From: Clostridia bacterium | GTDB taxonomy: Bacteria > Bacillota > Clostridia > Christensenellales > Borkfalkiaceae | NCBI GenBank assembly: GCA_900767885.1 | Contig: CAAGAU010000024.1 | Location: forward strand, 1 to 10,159 | Direction: 5' to 3' | DNA length: 10,159 nucleotides | In this document: positions 1-7,147 of the stretch, piece by piece | Layout: each line of letters opens with the position of its first letter | How positions within the stretch are numbered: the first letter of the stretch is position 1 | Notes under the pieces: generated by a model | The model's input: only the letters and a program-made list of their open reading frames with translations | Told to the model about the DNA's origin: nothing | Databases searched by the model: none | Made by a program: the position numbers and the translations under genes

Positions 1-172
1 AAAGATATTTGTCTTTTTGCCTTTCTGTACTTTTATTAAAGTTATTTTAAACTCGTTACTAATCTCTCTATAATTTCTTATAAATAATTATAACTTTCTA
101 TGCAGTTGTCAATCTTCAAACATCCGACAAGCGGACCGCCACGCGCAACAAACCGTTGCTGTCAAACGTGAG
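1..172 (-). other. AT-rich region, possible leader of a transcript leaving the window
   Basis: No convincing coding sequence is visible. Read on the minus strand it lies just downstream of the promoter at 180-208, so it would be the 5' leader of a gene beyond the left edge. It contains two small hairpins: GCAAC/GTTGC with a 5-base loop (about 147-160) and TCCG/CGGA with a 5-base loop (about 122-135). Next comes a TTTGAAGATTGACAACTGCA-like stretch (about 101-120) that resembles the boxA-type leader or spacer sequences found around rRNA operons of Firmicutes. The last resemblance is from memory and is weak. No rRNA sequence is present in the window. Confidence 0.25.
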
Positions 173-179
173 CCTACAT

Positions 180-208
180 ATAATACCATACTTAAAAAGA
201 GATGTCAA
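180..208 (-). promoter_or_regulatory. Sigma-A promoter reading left out of the window
   Basis: On the minus strand there is a perfect -35 TTGACA (208-203), a 17-base spacer and a -10 TATTAT (185-180). Predicted transcription starts near 173 and runs leftwards. It lies about 80 bp downstream of the phoR stop on the same strand, so the next gene to the left probably has its own promoter rather than relying on read-through from the Pho cluster. Confidence 0.6.
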
Positions 209-248
209 GCAAATTTTCAAGTATTTTCAAAAAAATCGACATTTTTTT

Positions 249-262
249 AAAAAATATTTTTT
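249..262. repeat. A/T-only palindrome downstream of phoR
   Basis: AAAAAATATTTTTT is a perfect 14-base palindrome located 25 bases past the phoR stop, flanked by further A and T runs. It is in the right place for an end-of-operon signal, but it has no G/C stem and no clean T-tract after it on the minus strand. I do not call it an intrinsic terminator. Confidence 0.3.
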
Positions 263-286
263 GCCGGGCATTCTCTCTTTTTGGTC

Positions 287-1951
287 TTATTTAAATTTAA
301 CTTCTACGATAGTGCCTTCGCCGTAACGCGAATGAACGACGGGTTCGGCATTATAGAGCGCGCAAACGTGTTTGACTATACTAAGTCCGAGTCCCGTGCC
401 GCCCGTTTCGCGCGAGCGGGACTTATTAACGCGATAAAACCGTTCGAAAACTCTGCCGAGGTGTTCTTCTTCTATTCCGATCCCGTTATCCTTAACCCGC
501 AATACGACGTTGCCGCCGTCGTTAAGCACCGAGACTTCGACCTTGCCTTTTTCATTATTATATTTTATGGCGTTTTCCACAAGGTTTTTAACGAGTTCCA
601 CTGCGTGTTCGCGTTCCATTCTGACGATTCCGTTGCCGCTTACCGAAACGCTTATTTTTTTACTTGCCGCAAGCGGAGCAAGACTCTCGGCGACTTCGGT
701 CGCTATTTTGCCCAGATCGAGATCTTCGGCGTCGGTAATTTTTACTCCGTTTTCGAGTTTGGAAAGATCGAGCATGTCGCCTATAAGCGACACGAGTCTG
801 GTAATTTCCTTGTCCGATTTGGCGGTGAACGACTTTATTTCCTCGTCGGAAGTTTTAAGCGCGATAAGGTCGTTGAACCCTTTTATCGCCGTAAGCGGAG
901 TTTTCAACTCGTGCGAAGCGTTGGCAAAAAACTCTTCGCGCATTTTTTCGCCGTTGCGAATCTGCGTTATATCGGTAAGCACGATTACCGCGAAAGAATT
1001 CTCGAGCGCGCGCGCGGTAACCATATATATATTGCCTTCGCTTTCGCACTCGAACGAACGGGGTTCGTGCAAAGAAATCGTTTCGCTTATTTCTGAAAGA
1101 AATTTTTCGTCTGCGGTTAATGCGGTATATTTTCTGCCTATAAACCCGTCGCCGCCGAATACGCCGCAAGCGACTTTGTTCATAACCGTAACTATGCCGT
1201 TTGCGTCGATTACGGTAATACCGTCGGATACGTTTGCAAGCACGTAATTAAGTCGCTCCCGCTCCGCGTTTGCCTCGTTTATGCTGTTTTGCAACTTTTC
1301 GCCGACGTCGGCAATTTCACCGAGCATTTCGCGCACGTCCGAGTCGGACTCGTTATCGTAAGAACGGTTGATTTTTTCGCCGTTGTTGACCGCCGCGAGA
1401 GTATTTTTGACCTCTTCGAGCGGCTTGATAAGGTTTACCGTTGCCAGAATGCCCGCAATATAAGAAACGAATAACACGCTTATAAGCACGTAAACGTAAG
1501 TGGGCAAGGCGTTAAACACATACTGATTTATTTCCTCGACCTTAATAGCCGCCCTGACTATAACGAAAGTATCGCCGACGGTAACTTTTTTGGCGTAGTA
1601 TACCATATCCGCGCCGAGCGACTCGCTTTTACGGGTAACCACCTTGGGACTATCTTCCCACGCGGCGGTGATTTCCTCACGATTTTCGTGCGGTTTACCG
1701 ACGAGCGAATTATCCTGACTATCTGCGATAACCGTCTTATTGTCGTCTATTACGGTTATACGAATGTCCTTTGGCGCGGTTGCCGTAATATTATCCGAAT
1801 AATTTGCGGCGTAAACGTCCGTTACGGTAACGATTTGTTTTTCCGCCTCTTCGAGATGCGATTTTTTAATGAGCGAAATACCCGAAAAAAACACGATTAA
1901 AAGCGCGAGCGTAACTATTACTATGTTGAATACAACTATTTTATTTTTCAT
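287..1951 (-). CDS. phoR: Phosphate-regulon sensor histidine kinase PhoR
   Basis: Membrane sensor kinase that autophosphorylates on histidine and passes phosphate to the PhoP/PhoB-type regulator encoded just upstream. With the chosen start it has 554 residues. Order: TM helix 1 (about 3-28), extracytoplasmic sensor region (29-148), TM helix 2 (150-173), HAMP linker (about 173-225), PAS-like domain (about 230-330), HisKA dimerisation domain with phospho-acceptor His347 in the motif SHELKTPL, and HATPase_c with N-box NLVENAIKYN (456-465), G1 DNGIGI (488-493), F-box FERFYRV (502-508) and G2 GGTGLGLS (517-524). All catalytic boxes are intact. The domain order matches Firmicutes PhoR such as the B. 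subtilis protein. The start at 1951 gives an ATGA overlap with the regulator stop and begins right before the TM helix. An in-frame extension of 40 residues upstream would overlap the regulator gene and is very basic, so it was rejected. It is the last gene of the cluster. Confidence 0.93.
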   Translation of the reverse strand: MKNKIVVFNIVIVTLALLIVFFSGISLIKKSHLEEAEKQIVTVTDVYAANYSDNITATAPKDIRITVIDDNKTVIADSQDNSLVGKPHENREEITAAWEDSPKVVTRKSESLGADMVYYAKKVTVGDTFVIVRAAIKVEEINQYVFNALPTYVYVLISVLFVSYIAGILATVNLIKPLEEVKNTLAAVNNGEKINRSYDNESDSDVREMLGEIADVGEKLQNSINEANAERERLNYVLANVSDGITVIDANGIVTVMNKVACGVFGGDGFIGRKYTALTADEKFLSEISETISLHEPRSFECESEGNIYMVTARALENSFAVIVLTDITQIRNGEKMREEFFANASHELKTPLTAIKGFNDLIALKTSDEEIKSFTAKSDKEITRLVSLIGDMLDLSKLENGVKITDAEDLDLGKIATEVAESLAPLAASKKISVSVSGNGIVRMEREHAVELVKNLVENAIKYNNEKGKVEVSVLNDGGNVVLRVKDNGIGIEEEHLGRVFERFYRVNKSRSRETGGTGLGLSIVKHVCALYNAEPVVHSRYGEGTIVEVKFK

Positions 1952-2619
1952 TTTAAAAGATATCCCACGCCTCTTATCGTGGACAATTCCGCGGCGGACG
2001 CCGAAAGAATTTTTCTTAAATCGCCGATATGAATATCGAGCGTTCTCGTTTCGCCGTAATCTACGCCCCATACCGCGTCTAAAAGTTCGTCGCGGCGCAT
2101 TACTTTCTGAGCGTTGATAACGAGCAGTTTTAAAAGTTCGTATTGTTTCAAAGTTAATTTTTCGTTTTTGCCGCCCACGGTTACGGTATGAGCGTTATCG
2201 TCTATTATTATATCCTTGTACTCGTAAACCGCGGGTTTTACCTTTGCCGAACGCAATTTGGCATTTATCCTCGCAACGAGTTCCATAACGCCGAAAGGCT
2301 TTGCCAGATAATCGTCCGCGCCGAGATTAAGCCCTTTGACCTTATCTATTTCGGTGTTTTTGGCTGAAACCATAATTACGGGAATATCGGCGGTATTCGC
2401 GTTATCACGCAACTTTTTAAGTATTTCGTAGCCGTCCGCGCCGTCGAGCATAATATCGAGAATTATAAGACGCGGCAACTCGGATTTAAGCGCGTCGGCG
2501 AGTTCTTCCCAACACGAAAAACAACGCGGTTCAAACCCCGCTCCGCTTAAAGCGAATCTGTACACCTCGCGGATTGATTCTTCGTCGTCTACCGCATAAA
2601 TAAGTTTGTCGCTGTTCAT
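1948..2619 (-). CDS. phoP: Phosphate response regulator, PhoB/PhoP (OmpR) family
   Basis: Two-domain transcription factor of 223 residues, the expected partner of the adjacent PhoR. The receiver domain (about 5-120) shows the acidic pocket D11-D12, phospho-acceptor Asp55 (ILDIMLDG), Ser85 at the switch Thr/Ser position and Lys107 in the AKPF motif. The C-terminal winged-helix domain (about 130-223) has the OmpR-family features LTLKQYELLKLL, a recognition region TRTLDIHIGDLRKI and the terminal RGVGYLL hairpin. A Shine-Dalgarno AAAGGTG lies about 5 bases before the ATG. The stop overlaps the phoR start (ATGA), implying translational coupling. The likely target is the direct-repeat cluster at 6933-6980 upstream of pstS. 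The symbol phoP follows Gram-positive usage; phoB is the equivalent elsewhere. Confidence 0.93.
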   Translation of the reverse strand: MNSDKLIYAVDDEESIREVYRFALSGAGFEPRCFSCWEELADALKSELPRLIILDIMLDGADGYEILKKLRDNANTADIPVIMVSAKNTEIDKVKGLNLGADDYLAKPFGVMELVARINAKLRSAKVKPAVYEYKDIIIDDNAHTVTVGGKNEKLTLKQYELLKLLVINAQKVMRRDELLDAVWGVDYGETRTLDIHIGDLRKILSASAAELSTIRGVGYLLK

Positions 2620-2678
2620 AATGCACCTTTTAAAAAGTTTATTTTGGTCGAACGGGTTATCGCCGGTTACAGCAAAAA

Positions 2679-3332
2679 TCAGCCGATTTTATGGTAACCC
2701 GTGGCGGCGTACTCTACCCACTCGCCTATATTTACGGCGTGATCGCCGATTCTTTCGAGATACTTGGCTATCATCATAAACAATATCGCCTGATCGGCGG
2801 TATCGGGGTTTTTGCGGATAAGTTCCACGAGGTCGCGCTTTACCGTTTCAAACAACTCGTCTACGCGGTCGTCGCGCTTGTCAAGTCCGCGTGCGGTTTC
2901 AAGATCGCGGTTTATATAACTCGTAACGCCGTCCTTCACCATTTTAATAACGATTTTAGCCATCATTTCGATATGTTCGGGTTCTTTTATAAAGTCCTCC
3001 GTACCGAATTGCAGGGATATTTCGGAAATATCCGCCGCCTGATCGGCTATTCTTTCAAGATCGGTGATCATTTTCAGCGCGGCGGAAACGTCGCGGAAAT
3101 CACTCGCCACGGGGTGTTCCATAAGCAAAATTTTCAAGCAATCCTGCTCTATGTCCCTTTCGGCGTTATCGACGTTTTTATCCTCGCGTATCACCTCTCG
3201 CGCAAGATCGTTATCACGCTGTTTAAGCGCGTTTATAGACTTTTCTATCGCGAGTTCGGTCTTGTGGCACATATCCACCAGTTTATCGAAAACCGTGTTA
3301 AGTTCTGCCTCGTATTTGCTCCTTATACTCAT
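2679..3332 (-). CDS. phoU: Phosphate signalling/transport regulator PhoU
   Basis: Cytoplasmic all-helical protein of 217 residues that links Pst transporter activity to PhoR signalling. It consists of two tandem three-helix repeats, each with the PhoU metal-binding signature: DLERIADQAADI (91-102) and YLERIGDHAVNI (191-202). The usual family length is about 215-230. I chose the ATG at 3332 because the protein then begins MSIRSKYEAEL, as in relatives. A GTG at 3347 is in frame, but the AAAGGAG ribosome-binding site would run directly into it. With the ATG the spacing is about 14 bases, slightly long. It lies 44 bp downstream of pstB and 59 bp upstream of the regulator gene, on the same strand. 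Confidence 0.93.
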   Translation of the reverse strand: MSIRSKYEAELNTVFDKLVDMCHKTELAIEKSINALKQRDNDLAREVIREDKNVDNAERDIEQDCLKILLMEHPVASDFRDVSAALKMITDLERIADQAADISEISLQFGTEDFIKEPEHIEMMAKIVIKMVKDGVTSYINRDLETARGLDKRDDRVDELFETVKRDLVELIRKNPDTADQAILFMMIAKYLERIGDHAVNIGEWVEYAATGYHKIG

Positions 3333-3376
3333 TATAACTTTTTTCACTCCTTTTTACAAGCGTTTTAGAATTTTTT

Positions 3377-4168
3377 TTAGCCGAAGCGCCCCGTAATATA
3401 ATTTTCGGTGCGCCTGTCCTCGGGTGCGGCAAAGATTTTTTCGGTATCGCCGTACTCCACGAGTTCGCCGAGCAAAAAGAACGCCGTTTTATCGGCTATA
3501 CGCGTGGCTTGCTGCATATTGTGCGTAACGATTATTACCGTAATACTCTTTTTAAGTTCCTCTATCAGTTCCTCTATTTTGCCGGTCGATATGGGGTCGA
3601 GTGCGGAAGTAGGTTCGTCCATTAAAAGCACCTGCGGATTAGCCGCCAGAGCGCGGGCAATACAAAGTCTTTGCTGTTGACCGCCCGACAAGCCGAGCGC
3701 GGACTTATCGAGTCTGTCTTTAAGTTCGTCCCACATAGACGCGCCTATAAGAGATTTTTCGACTATTTCGTCTAATTCGGCGCGTTTGCGTATGCCGAGA
3801 GTTCGCGGTCCGTAAGCCACGTTATCGTAAACGCTCATAGGGAACGGATTAGGCTTCTGAAAAACCATACCTACGTTACGGCGGAGTTCGTTTAAGTCGA
3901 TTTTATCGTAAATATTCACCTCGCCGACCTTAAACTCGCCCTCTATACGGCAACCTTCCACAAGGTCGTTCATACGATTAAGACATTTTAAAAAAGTGGA
4001 CTTGCCGCAACCCGACGGGCCTATAAAGGCGGTGGCCTTCTTTTCGGGAATCTCTATACTTACGTCTTTAAGCGCGTGAAATTCGCCGTACCAAAGGTTA
4101 GCGTTTTTTACCGAAACCGCACCGCCGTAAGAGGCGTTCAGGGCTACCTCGTTATTTCTTTTTAACAT
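3377..4168 (-). CDS. pstB: Phosphate ABC transporter ATP-binding protein PstB
   Basis: Cytoplasmic ATPase of the Pst high-affinity phosphate importer, 263 residues, normal for the family. Visible motifs: Walker A GPSGCGKST (50-58), Q-loop Gln104 within the PstB-type stretch MVFQKPNPFP, ABC signature LSGGQQQR (160-167), Walker B VLLMDE (180-185), D-loop SALD and switch His216 (VTHNMQQ). The GCGKST Walker A and the QKPNPFP stretch distinguish PstB from other ABC ATPases. A good Shine-Dalgarno (AAAAGGAAG, 8-base spacer) precedes the ATG. The start overlaps the end of the permease gene by 17 bp. A homodimer would pair with the fused permease PstCA. Confidence 0.97.
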   Translation of the reverse strand: MLKRNNEVALNASYGGAVSVKNANLWYGEFHALKDVSIEIPEKKATAFIGPSGCGKSTFLKCLNRMNDLVEGCRIEGEFKVGEVNIYDKIDLNELRRNVGMVFQKPNPFPMSVYDNVAYGPRTLGIRKRAELDEIVEKSLIGASMWDELKDRLDKSALGLSGGQQQRLCIARALAANPQVLLMDEPTSALDPISTGKIEELIEELKKSITVIIVTHNMQQATRIADKTAFFLLGELVEYGDTEKIFAAPEDRRTENYITGRFG

Positions 4169-5942
4169 TTGCCGTACTTCCTTTTAATTTTTTATTTAAC
4201 TTTTTGCCTATAAGATTTGCGAGCGCGTTGAGCGCAAGGACTATGACTAGCAGAACGAACGCCGTGGCGTATGCCTCGTTTACGTGTCTGCCCTCGCCCG
4301 CAAGTTTATACAGCGCGACCGCAAGCGTAGTGCCGCTGTCGGTTACGCCCGTAGGCATAGGCGAAACGGTAGAACCCATAGTGTACATAAACGGCGCGGA
4401 TTCGGAAACCACCCTGCCCATTGCCAACACAACCGCCGACAGTATACCCGGGAGTGCGCTCGGCAAAACAACCTTGAAGATAGTGCGGATTTTGCCCGCG
4501 CCGAGCGCGTAACTTCCCTCGCGCAGGCTGTCCGAAACCGATTTAAGGCTCTCCTCGGTGGAACGCACCACGGTGGGCAAAAGCATAAGCGAAATAGTGA
4601 AACTGCCTGCCAGTATCGAAGTTTTATTGCCGAACCAAACAACGAAAGTTACCATACCGAAAAGCGCGTAGACAATAGACGGTATACCGCTTAAAATATC
4701 CACCGCGGAGCGGATAACTTTAACTATTCTGCTGCCCTTTTTGGTATATTCGTTTAAAAATATCGCGGTAAACACGCCAACGGGAATAGCGATAATCAAA
4801 CTTATAAGCACGGTTAAAAGCGTAGCGACTATCGAAGGCAAAATACTTATTTCGCCCGCGAGTTCGTATTTACCGAACAACAGTTGCAAGTTAAGATGCG
4901 GTATACCCATAACGCAAACGAAGCCTATTATGGCTATAAGTCCGACAGCCGCAAACGCCGCGCAGATATAAGAGAATATTCTGCCGATTTTTTCTATTTT
5001 GATTTTATAGTTAAATGCCGATAACCATTCTATATTGCGTTTTCTTTTGGCTTTATCTTTTTTATTGCCCTTCGTTACGAAACCCAAAAGCAAGTTTATA
5101 AGGAAGATGAACACCAAAAGCACCACGCCCGTTGCGATAAGCGCGCCCAGTTGGACCTCGCCAGCATAGCCCATTTCCATAACGATGTTCGCGGTTAAAA
5201 CCCTGAAACTTTTAAACAGTCCCTCGGGATAGTTTACGGAGTTGCCCGCAACCATTATAACCGCCATCGTTTCGCCTACCGCCCTGCCTATGCCCAAGAC
5301 TATCGAAGCGATTATTCCCGATTTGGCAGCGGGGACTACCGCGCCGAATACCGCTTGCTCGTGAGTTGCGCCGAGCGCCCTCGCGCCTTCGTAATAACTT
5401 TGCGGAACGGCGTCTATACTCGTTTTGGAAAGCGAAACAACGGTGGGCAATATCATAAGCCCTAACACGAGCGAAACCGCAAGCAGTCCCGCGCCGCTGC
5501 CGTTTGCCGAAAAAATTCCGAGCATAGGCAGCAGCACTTTCATTCCGAAAAAGCCGAAGATGACCGACGGTATGCCCGCGAGCAGGTTTATTACCGTGGT
5601 AAAAACGGTTTTTAACTTATCGTGGCAAAATTTCGAGATGAAAGTCGCGGTGAAAAAGCCGAGTACGCCGCCGAAAGTTACCGAGCCGACGGTCGCCACG
5701 AGCGTACCAATAATCATTTTAAATACGCCGTATCTGCCATGAAGTTCTCCGCCGTAGGTATCCGAAGAATCGGGCGTCCACTTATTTCCGAAAACAAAGT
5801 TGAAAAAACCTATCTTTTTAAACGCGGGTATGCTTTCGGCTATAAGAAAGACGAATATGGCGATTACCGCAATTATACACATAACTGCGGTAAAGGCAAA
5901 CAAGTATTTAAAAAACTTTTCTTTTGCTCTTGCTCTGTTCAT
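4152..5942 (-). CDS. pstC-pstA: Fused phosphate ABC permease PstC-PstA
   Basis: One 596-residue protein contains both membrane subunits of the Pst importer, which are normally two proteins of about 300 residues each. Residues 1-289 are PstC-like: a first TM helix (about 13-36), the conserved GIPSVIFGFFG (123-133), and the EAA coupling loop starting EGARALGA (185-192) and ending VVPAAKSGI. Residues 316-596 are PstA-like: TM helix (about 322-346), GIPSIVYALFG (419-429), and an EAA loop starting EGSYALGA (475-482) and ending VVLPSALPGI. They are joined by a short, very basic linker (about 290-315), consistent with both joined ends being cytoplasmic. Translation starts by re-initiation at TAATG, sharing one base with the pstS stop; only a weak GAAGAT-type ribosome-binding site is seen. 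Fusions of these subunits are known in some Mollicutes from memory, so this is uncommon but not unprecedented. Confidence 0.92.
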   Translation of the reverse strand: MNRARAKEKFFKYLFAFTAVMCIIAVIAIFVFLIAESIPAFKKIGFFNFVFGNKWTPDSSDTYGGELHGRYGVFKMIIGTLVATVGSVTFGGVLGFFTATFISKFCHDKLKTVFTTVINLLAGIPSVIFGFFGMKVLLPMLGIFSANGSGAGLLAVSLVLGLMILPTVVSLSKTSIDAVPQSYYEGARALGATHEQAVFGAVVPAAKSGIIASIVLGIGRAVGETMAVIMVAGNSVNYPEGLFKSFRVLTANIVMEMGYAGEVQLGALIATGVVLLVFIFLINLLLGFVTKGNKKDKAKRKRNIEWLSAFNYKIKIEKIGRIFSYICAAFAAVGLIAIIGFVCVMGIPHLNLQLLFGKYELAGEISILPSIVATLLTVLISLIIAIPVGVFTAIFLNEYTKKGSRIVKVIRSAVDILSGIPSIVYALFGMVTFVVWFGNKTSILAGSFTISLMLLPTVVRSTEESLKSVSDSLREGSYALGAGKIRTIFKVVLPSALPGILSAVVLAMGRVVSESAPFMYTMGSTVSPMPTGVTDSGTTLAVALYKLAGEGRHVNEAYATAFVLLVIVLALNALANLIGKKLNKKLKGSTANVKKK

Positions 5943-6808
5943 TATTTTATATCTTCAAACTTTTTAATCTTGCCCGTGTAGATATCTTTAAGCGTCTGAG
6001 CGTTTACGTCGGATATCTTATCGTTATTTTTATTTACTATAACGGCTACCGCGTCGAGGCAAAGAGTGGTTTCGGTGTAAGCCGCGTCCGCCTTTGCGGA
6101 ACTTGCAAGACCTATTACGTTACCGGTAGTATCTTCCTTAGTCGCCGTTCTGCCGCCGCTCGAACCGGGGAAGTCGAATGTGAATTGTACCGCGCTTACC
6201 TTATCGCCGCCGAGTTTTTTGTATTCGGCTACGAGGTACTTAATCATATCTTCCATCGAGGTCGAACCTTTCAGAATTACCGTTCCGCTGATAGCGTCGG
6301 CGGGTATTACGTAATCTTTACGGGTATCGAAGTCCGCTGTGGTAATGCCTTTTTCTTTAATAATGGCTGCTTCGGCAGTCTTGGACATAGCGTAGTCGAA
6401 AAAGTCCTTCGCCGCCACGGTAAGCGTTACGCTCTTGTTGGTAAGGAGCAGGAACGGACGTTGAATTTTATACTTGCCTTCACGAACGTTCTCTTCGGTC
6501 GCTTCAACGCCTTCGACTTTAAGGGCTTTTACGCTGTCGTCTACGGAAGCAAGCGATATATAACCTATCGCGGTTTTAGTGTTGGCAACTTTTTCGCGGA
6601 CGTTGCCGGTGCTGCTATACTCTTCTTTATCCGAAGTAAGTTCGTCGGCGGTAAGACCTACGTATTTATCGAACGCCTCTCTCGTTCCGCTCGCCGCCTC
6701 GCGGCACACTACGAGTATATTTTTACTTCCGTTTGCGCAACCCGCAAACGCAAACACGGTTATTGCGGACAGCACTGCCGCAACAATTGACATTAACTTT
6801 CTTTTCAT
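5942..6808 (-). CDS. pstS: Phosphate-binding lipoprotein PstS, circularly permuted
   Basis: Extracytoplasmic phosphate receptor of the Pst importer, 288 residues, first gene of the cluster. A signal peptide with lipobox FAGC places the lipidated Cys at residue 24. The halves are in reversed order compared with ordinary PstS. Residues 29-160 match the usual second half: ILVVCREAASGTREAF (31-46), then TGNVREKV, AIGYISLASVD (80-90), VEGVEATEENV and the QRPFLLL stretch, ending in the normal C-terminal helix region (FFDYAMSK). Residues about 173-288 match the usual first half: SGTVILKGSTSMEDM (174-188), GSSGG (215-219), IGLASSAKA (232-240), LDAVAVIVNKNN (251-262) and LKDIYTGKIKKFEDI at the very end. 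All phosphate-contact regions are present: R36, S40-G41-T42, S182-T183 and S216. It is therefore likely functional, with the fold reconnected. A Shine-Dalgarno AAAAGGAG lies 11 bases before the ATG. Family assignment is secure; the permutation is read directly from motif order. Confidence 0.93.
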   Translation of the reverse strand: MKRKLMSIVAAVLSAITVFAFAGCANGSKNILVVCREAASGTREAFDKYVGLTADELTSDKEEYSSTGNVREKVANTKTAIGYISLASVDDSVKALKVEGVEATEENVREGKYKIQRPFLLLTNKSVTLTVAAKDFFDYAMSKTAEAAIIKEKGITTADFDTRKDYVIPADAISGTVILKGSTSMEDMIKYLVAEYKKLGGDKVSAVQFTFDFPGSSGGRTATKEDTTGNVIGLASSAKADAAYTETTLCLDAVAVIVNKNNDKISDVNAQTLKDIYTGKIKKFEDIK

Positions 6809-6894
6809 AATCGGTAATTCTCCTTTTTACTTTTATTCTTATATTAGTTTCGCTACTCGGTTTGCGGTCATCACCGCTCGCTTTTTACGCCTAT

Positions 6895-6923
6895 ATTATA
6901 ACTCGGATAAAAAAACTTAACAG
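6895..6923 (-). promoter_or_regulatory. pstS (Pho/Pst cluster) core promoter
   Basis: On the minus strand a perfect -10 TATAAT (6900-6895) precedes pstS by about 87 bp. At 17-base spacing the -35 position reads CTGTTA (6923-6918), a poor match to TTGACA. A good -10 with a poor -35 and activator repeats immediately upstream is the expected layout of an activator-dependent Pho promoter. Predicted start is near 6888. Confidence 0.55.
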
Positions 6924-6932
6924 GCGAAAACA

Positions 6933-6980
6933 GGTAAAACAAACGTAAAGTTTACGTAAACTCGCGTAAAGAAAGTTAAA
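6933..6980 (-). promoter_or_regulatory. Pho box: five direct repeats with 10-11 bp period
   Basis: Read on the minus strand: TTTAAC (6980-6975), TTTACG (6970-6965), TTTACG (6960-6955), TTTACG (6949-6944) and TTTACC (6938-6933). Start-to-start distances are 10, 10, 11 and 11 bases. Same-face hexamers of the TT-A-C type at about 11-bp periodicity are the hallmark of B. subtilis PhoP boxes. They sit about 45-92 bases upstream of the predicted start, the usual place for activation. Part of the array also forms a perfect palindrome GTTTACGTAAAC (6950-6961). The likely binder is the regulator encoded at 1948-2619. Confidence 0.65.
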
Positions 6981-6985
6981 TATTA

Positions 6986-7042
6986 ACGCTTGCGCAAATG
7001 CACAAGTGCAGGCACGATAATTTTTCGTGTCATCGTAAGCGT
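6986..7042. other. Candidate branched hairpin element between the two operons
   Basis: Two hairpins, TGCAC/GTGCA (6999-7010) and GGCACGA/TCGTGTC (7011-7031, one G-T pair, 7-base loop), are enclosed by a closing helix ACGCT/AGCGT (6986-6990 with 7038-7042). This would form a three-way junction if transcribed. Neither predicted operon promoter transcribes it, so it is either part of a separate small RNA or DNA-level structure. Only the base complementarity is seen. Confidence 0.25.
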
Positions 7043-7147
7043 AGCGCGGCGTTCCATAAAAAGCAGACCATATTGAGCGTTAGCGAAATATTCCACGACC
7101 ATGGTGAGGAATATACGTTCCGTCGGTTAATAGGTGTGGTTCTCTAA
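6998..7147 (+). other. Short open reading frame of 49 codons, coding status uncertain
   Basis: An ATG at 6998 opens a 49-residue frame closed by TAA at 7145-7147, lying before the promoter of the right-hand operon. The C-terminal part (IFHDHGEEYTFRRLIGVVL) has an ordinary protein-like composition. No Shine-Dalgarno sequence precedes the ATG, and the frame runs through the hairpins at 6999-7031 and 7088-7114. I do not recognise it, and it may be non-coding sequence that happens to be open. Confidence 0.2.
7088..7114. repeat. Inverted repeat ATATTCC/GGAATAT
   Basis: Seven perfectly complementary bases on each side (7088-7094 and 7108-7114) flank a 13-base centre that itself contains the palindrome ACCATGGT (7098-7105). 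It lies about 70 bp upstream of the -35 of the amino-acid transporter promoter. It could be an operator or a hairpin; no binder can be named. Confidence 0.35.

Noticed and set aside
87..112. A second leftward promoter from TTGACA (112-107) and TATAAT (92-87).
   Set aside because: The spacer is 14 bases, too short for a normal sigma-A promoter.
210..286. An intrinsic terminator after phoR.
   Set aside because: Only A/T palindromes and runs are present, with no G/C stem followed by a T-tract on the minus strand.
281..1247. Long open frames on the plus strand opposite phoR, and similar ones opposite phoU, pstCA and pstS.
   Set aside because: They mirror strongly conserved genes on the other strand, have no recognisable domains or suitable ribosome-binding sites, and have Arg/Phe/Tyr-rich or Ser-rich compositions typical of antisense frames.
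1952..2071. A 40-residue N-terminal extension of PhoR from an upstream in-frame ATG.
   Set aside because: It lies entirely inside the regulator gene in another frame, is strongly basic and low in complexity, and delays the TM helix. The ATGA overlap start at 1951 fits better.
3333..3347. GTG start for PhoU giving five extra residues.
   Set aside because: The AAAGGAG ribosome-binding site abuts the GTG with no spacer. The ATG at 3332 gives the family-typical N-terminus.
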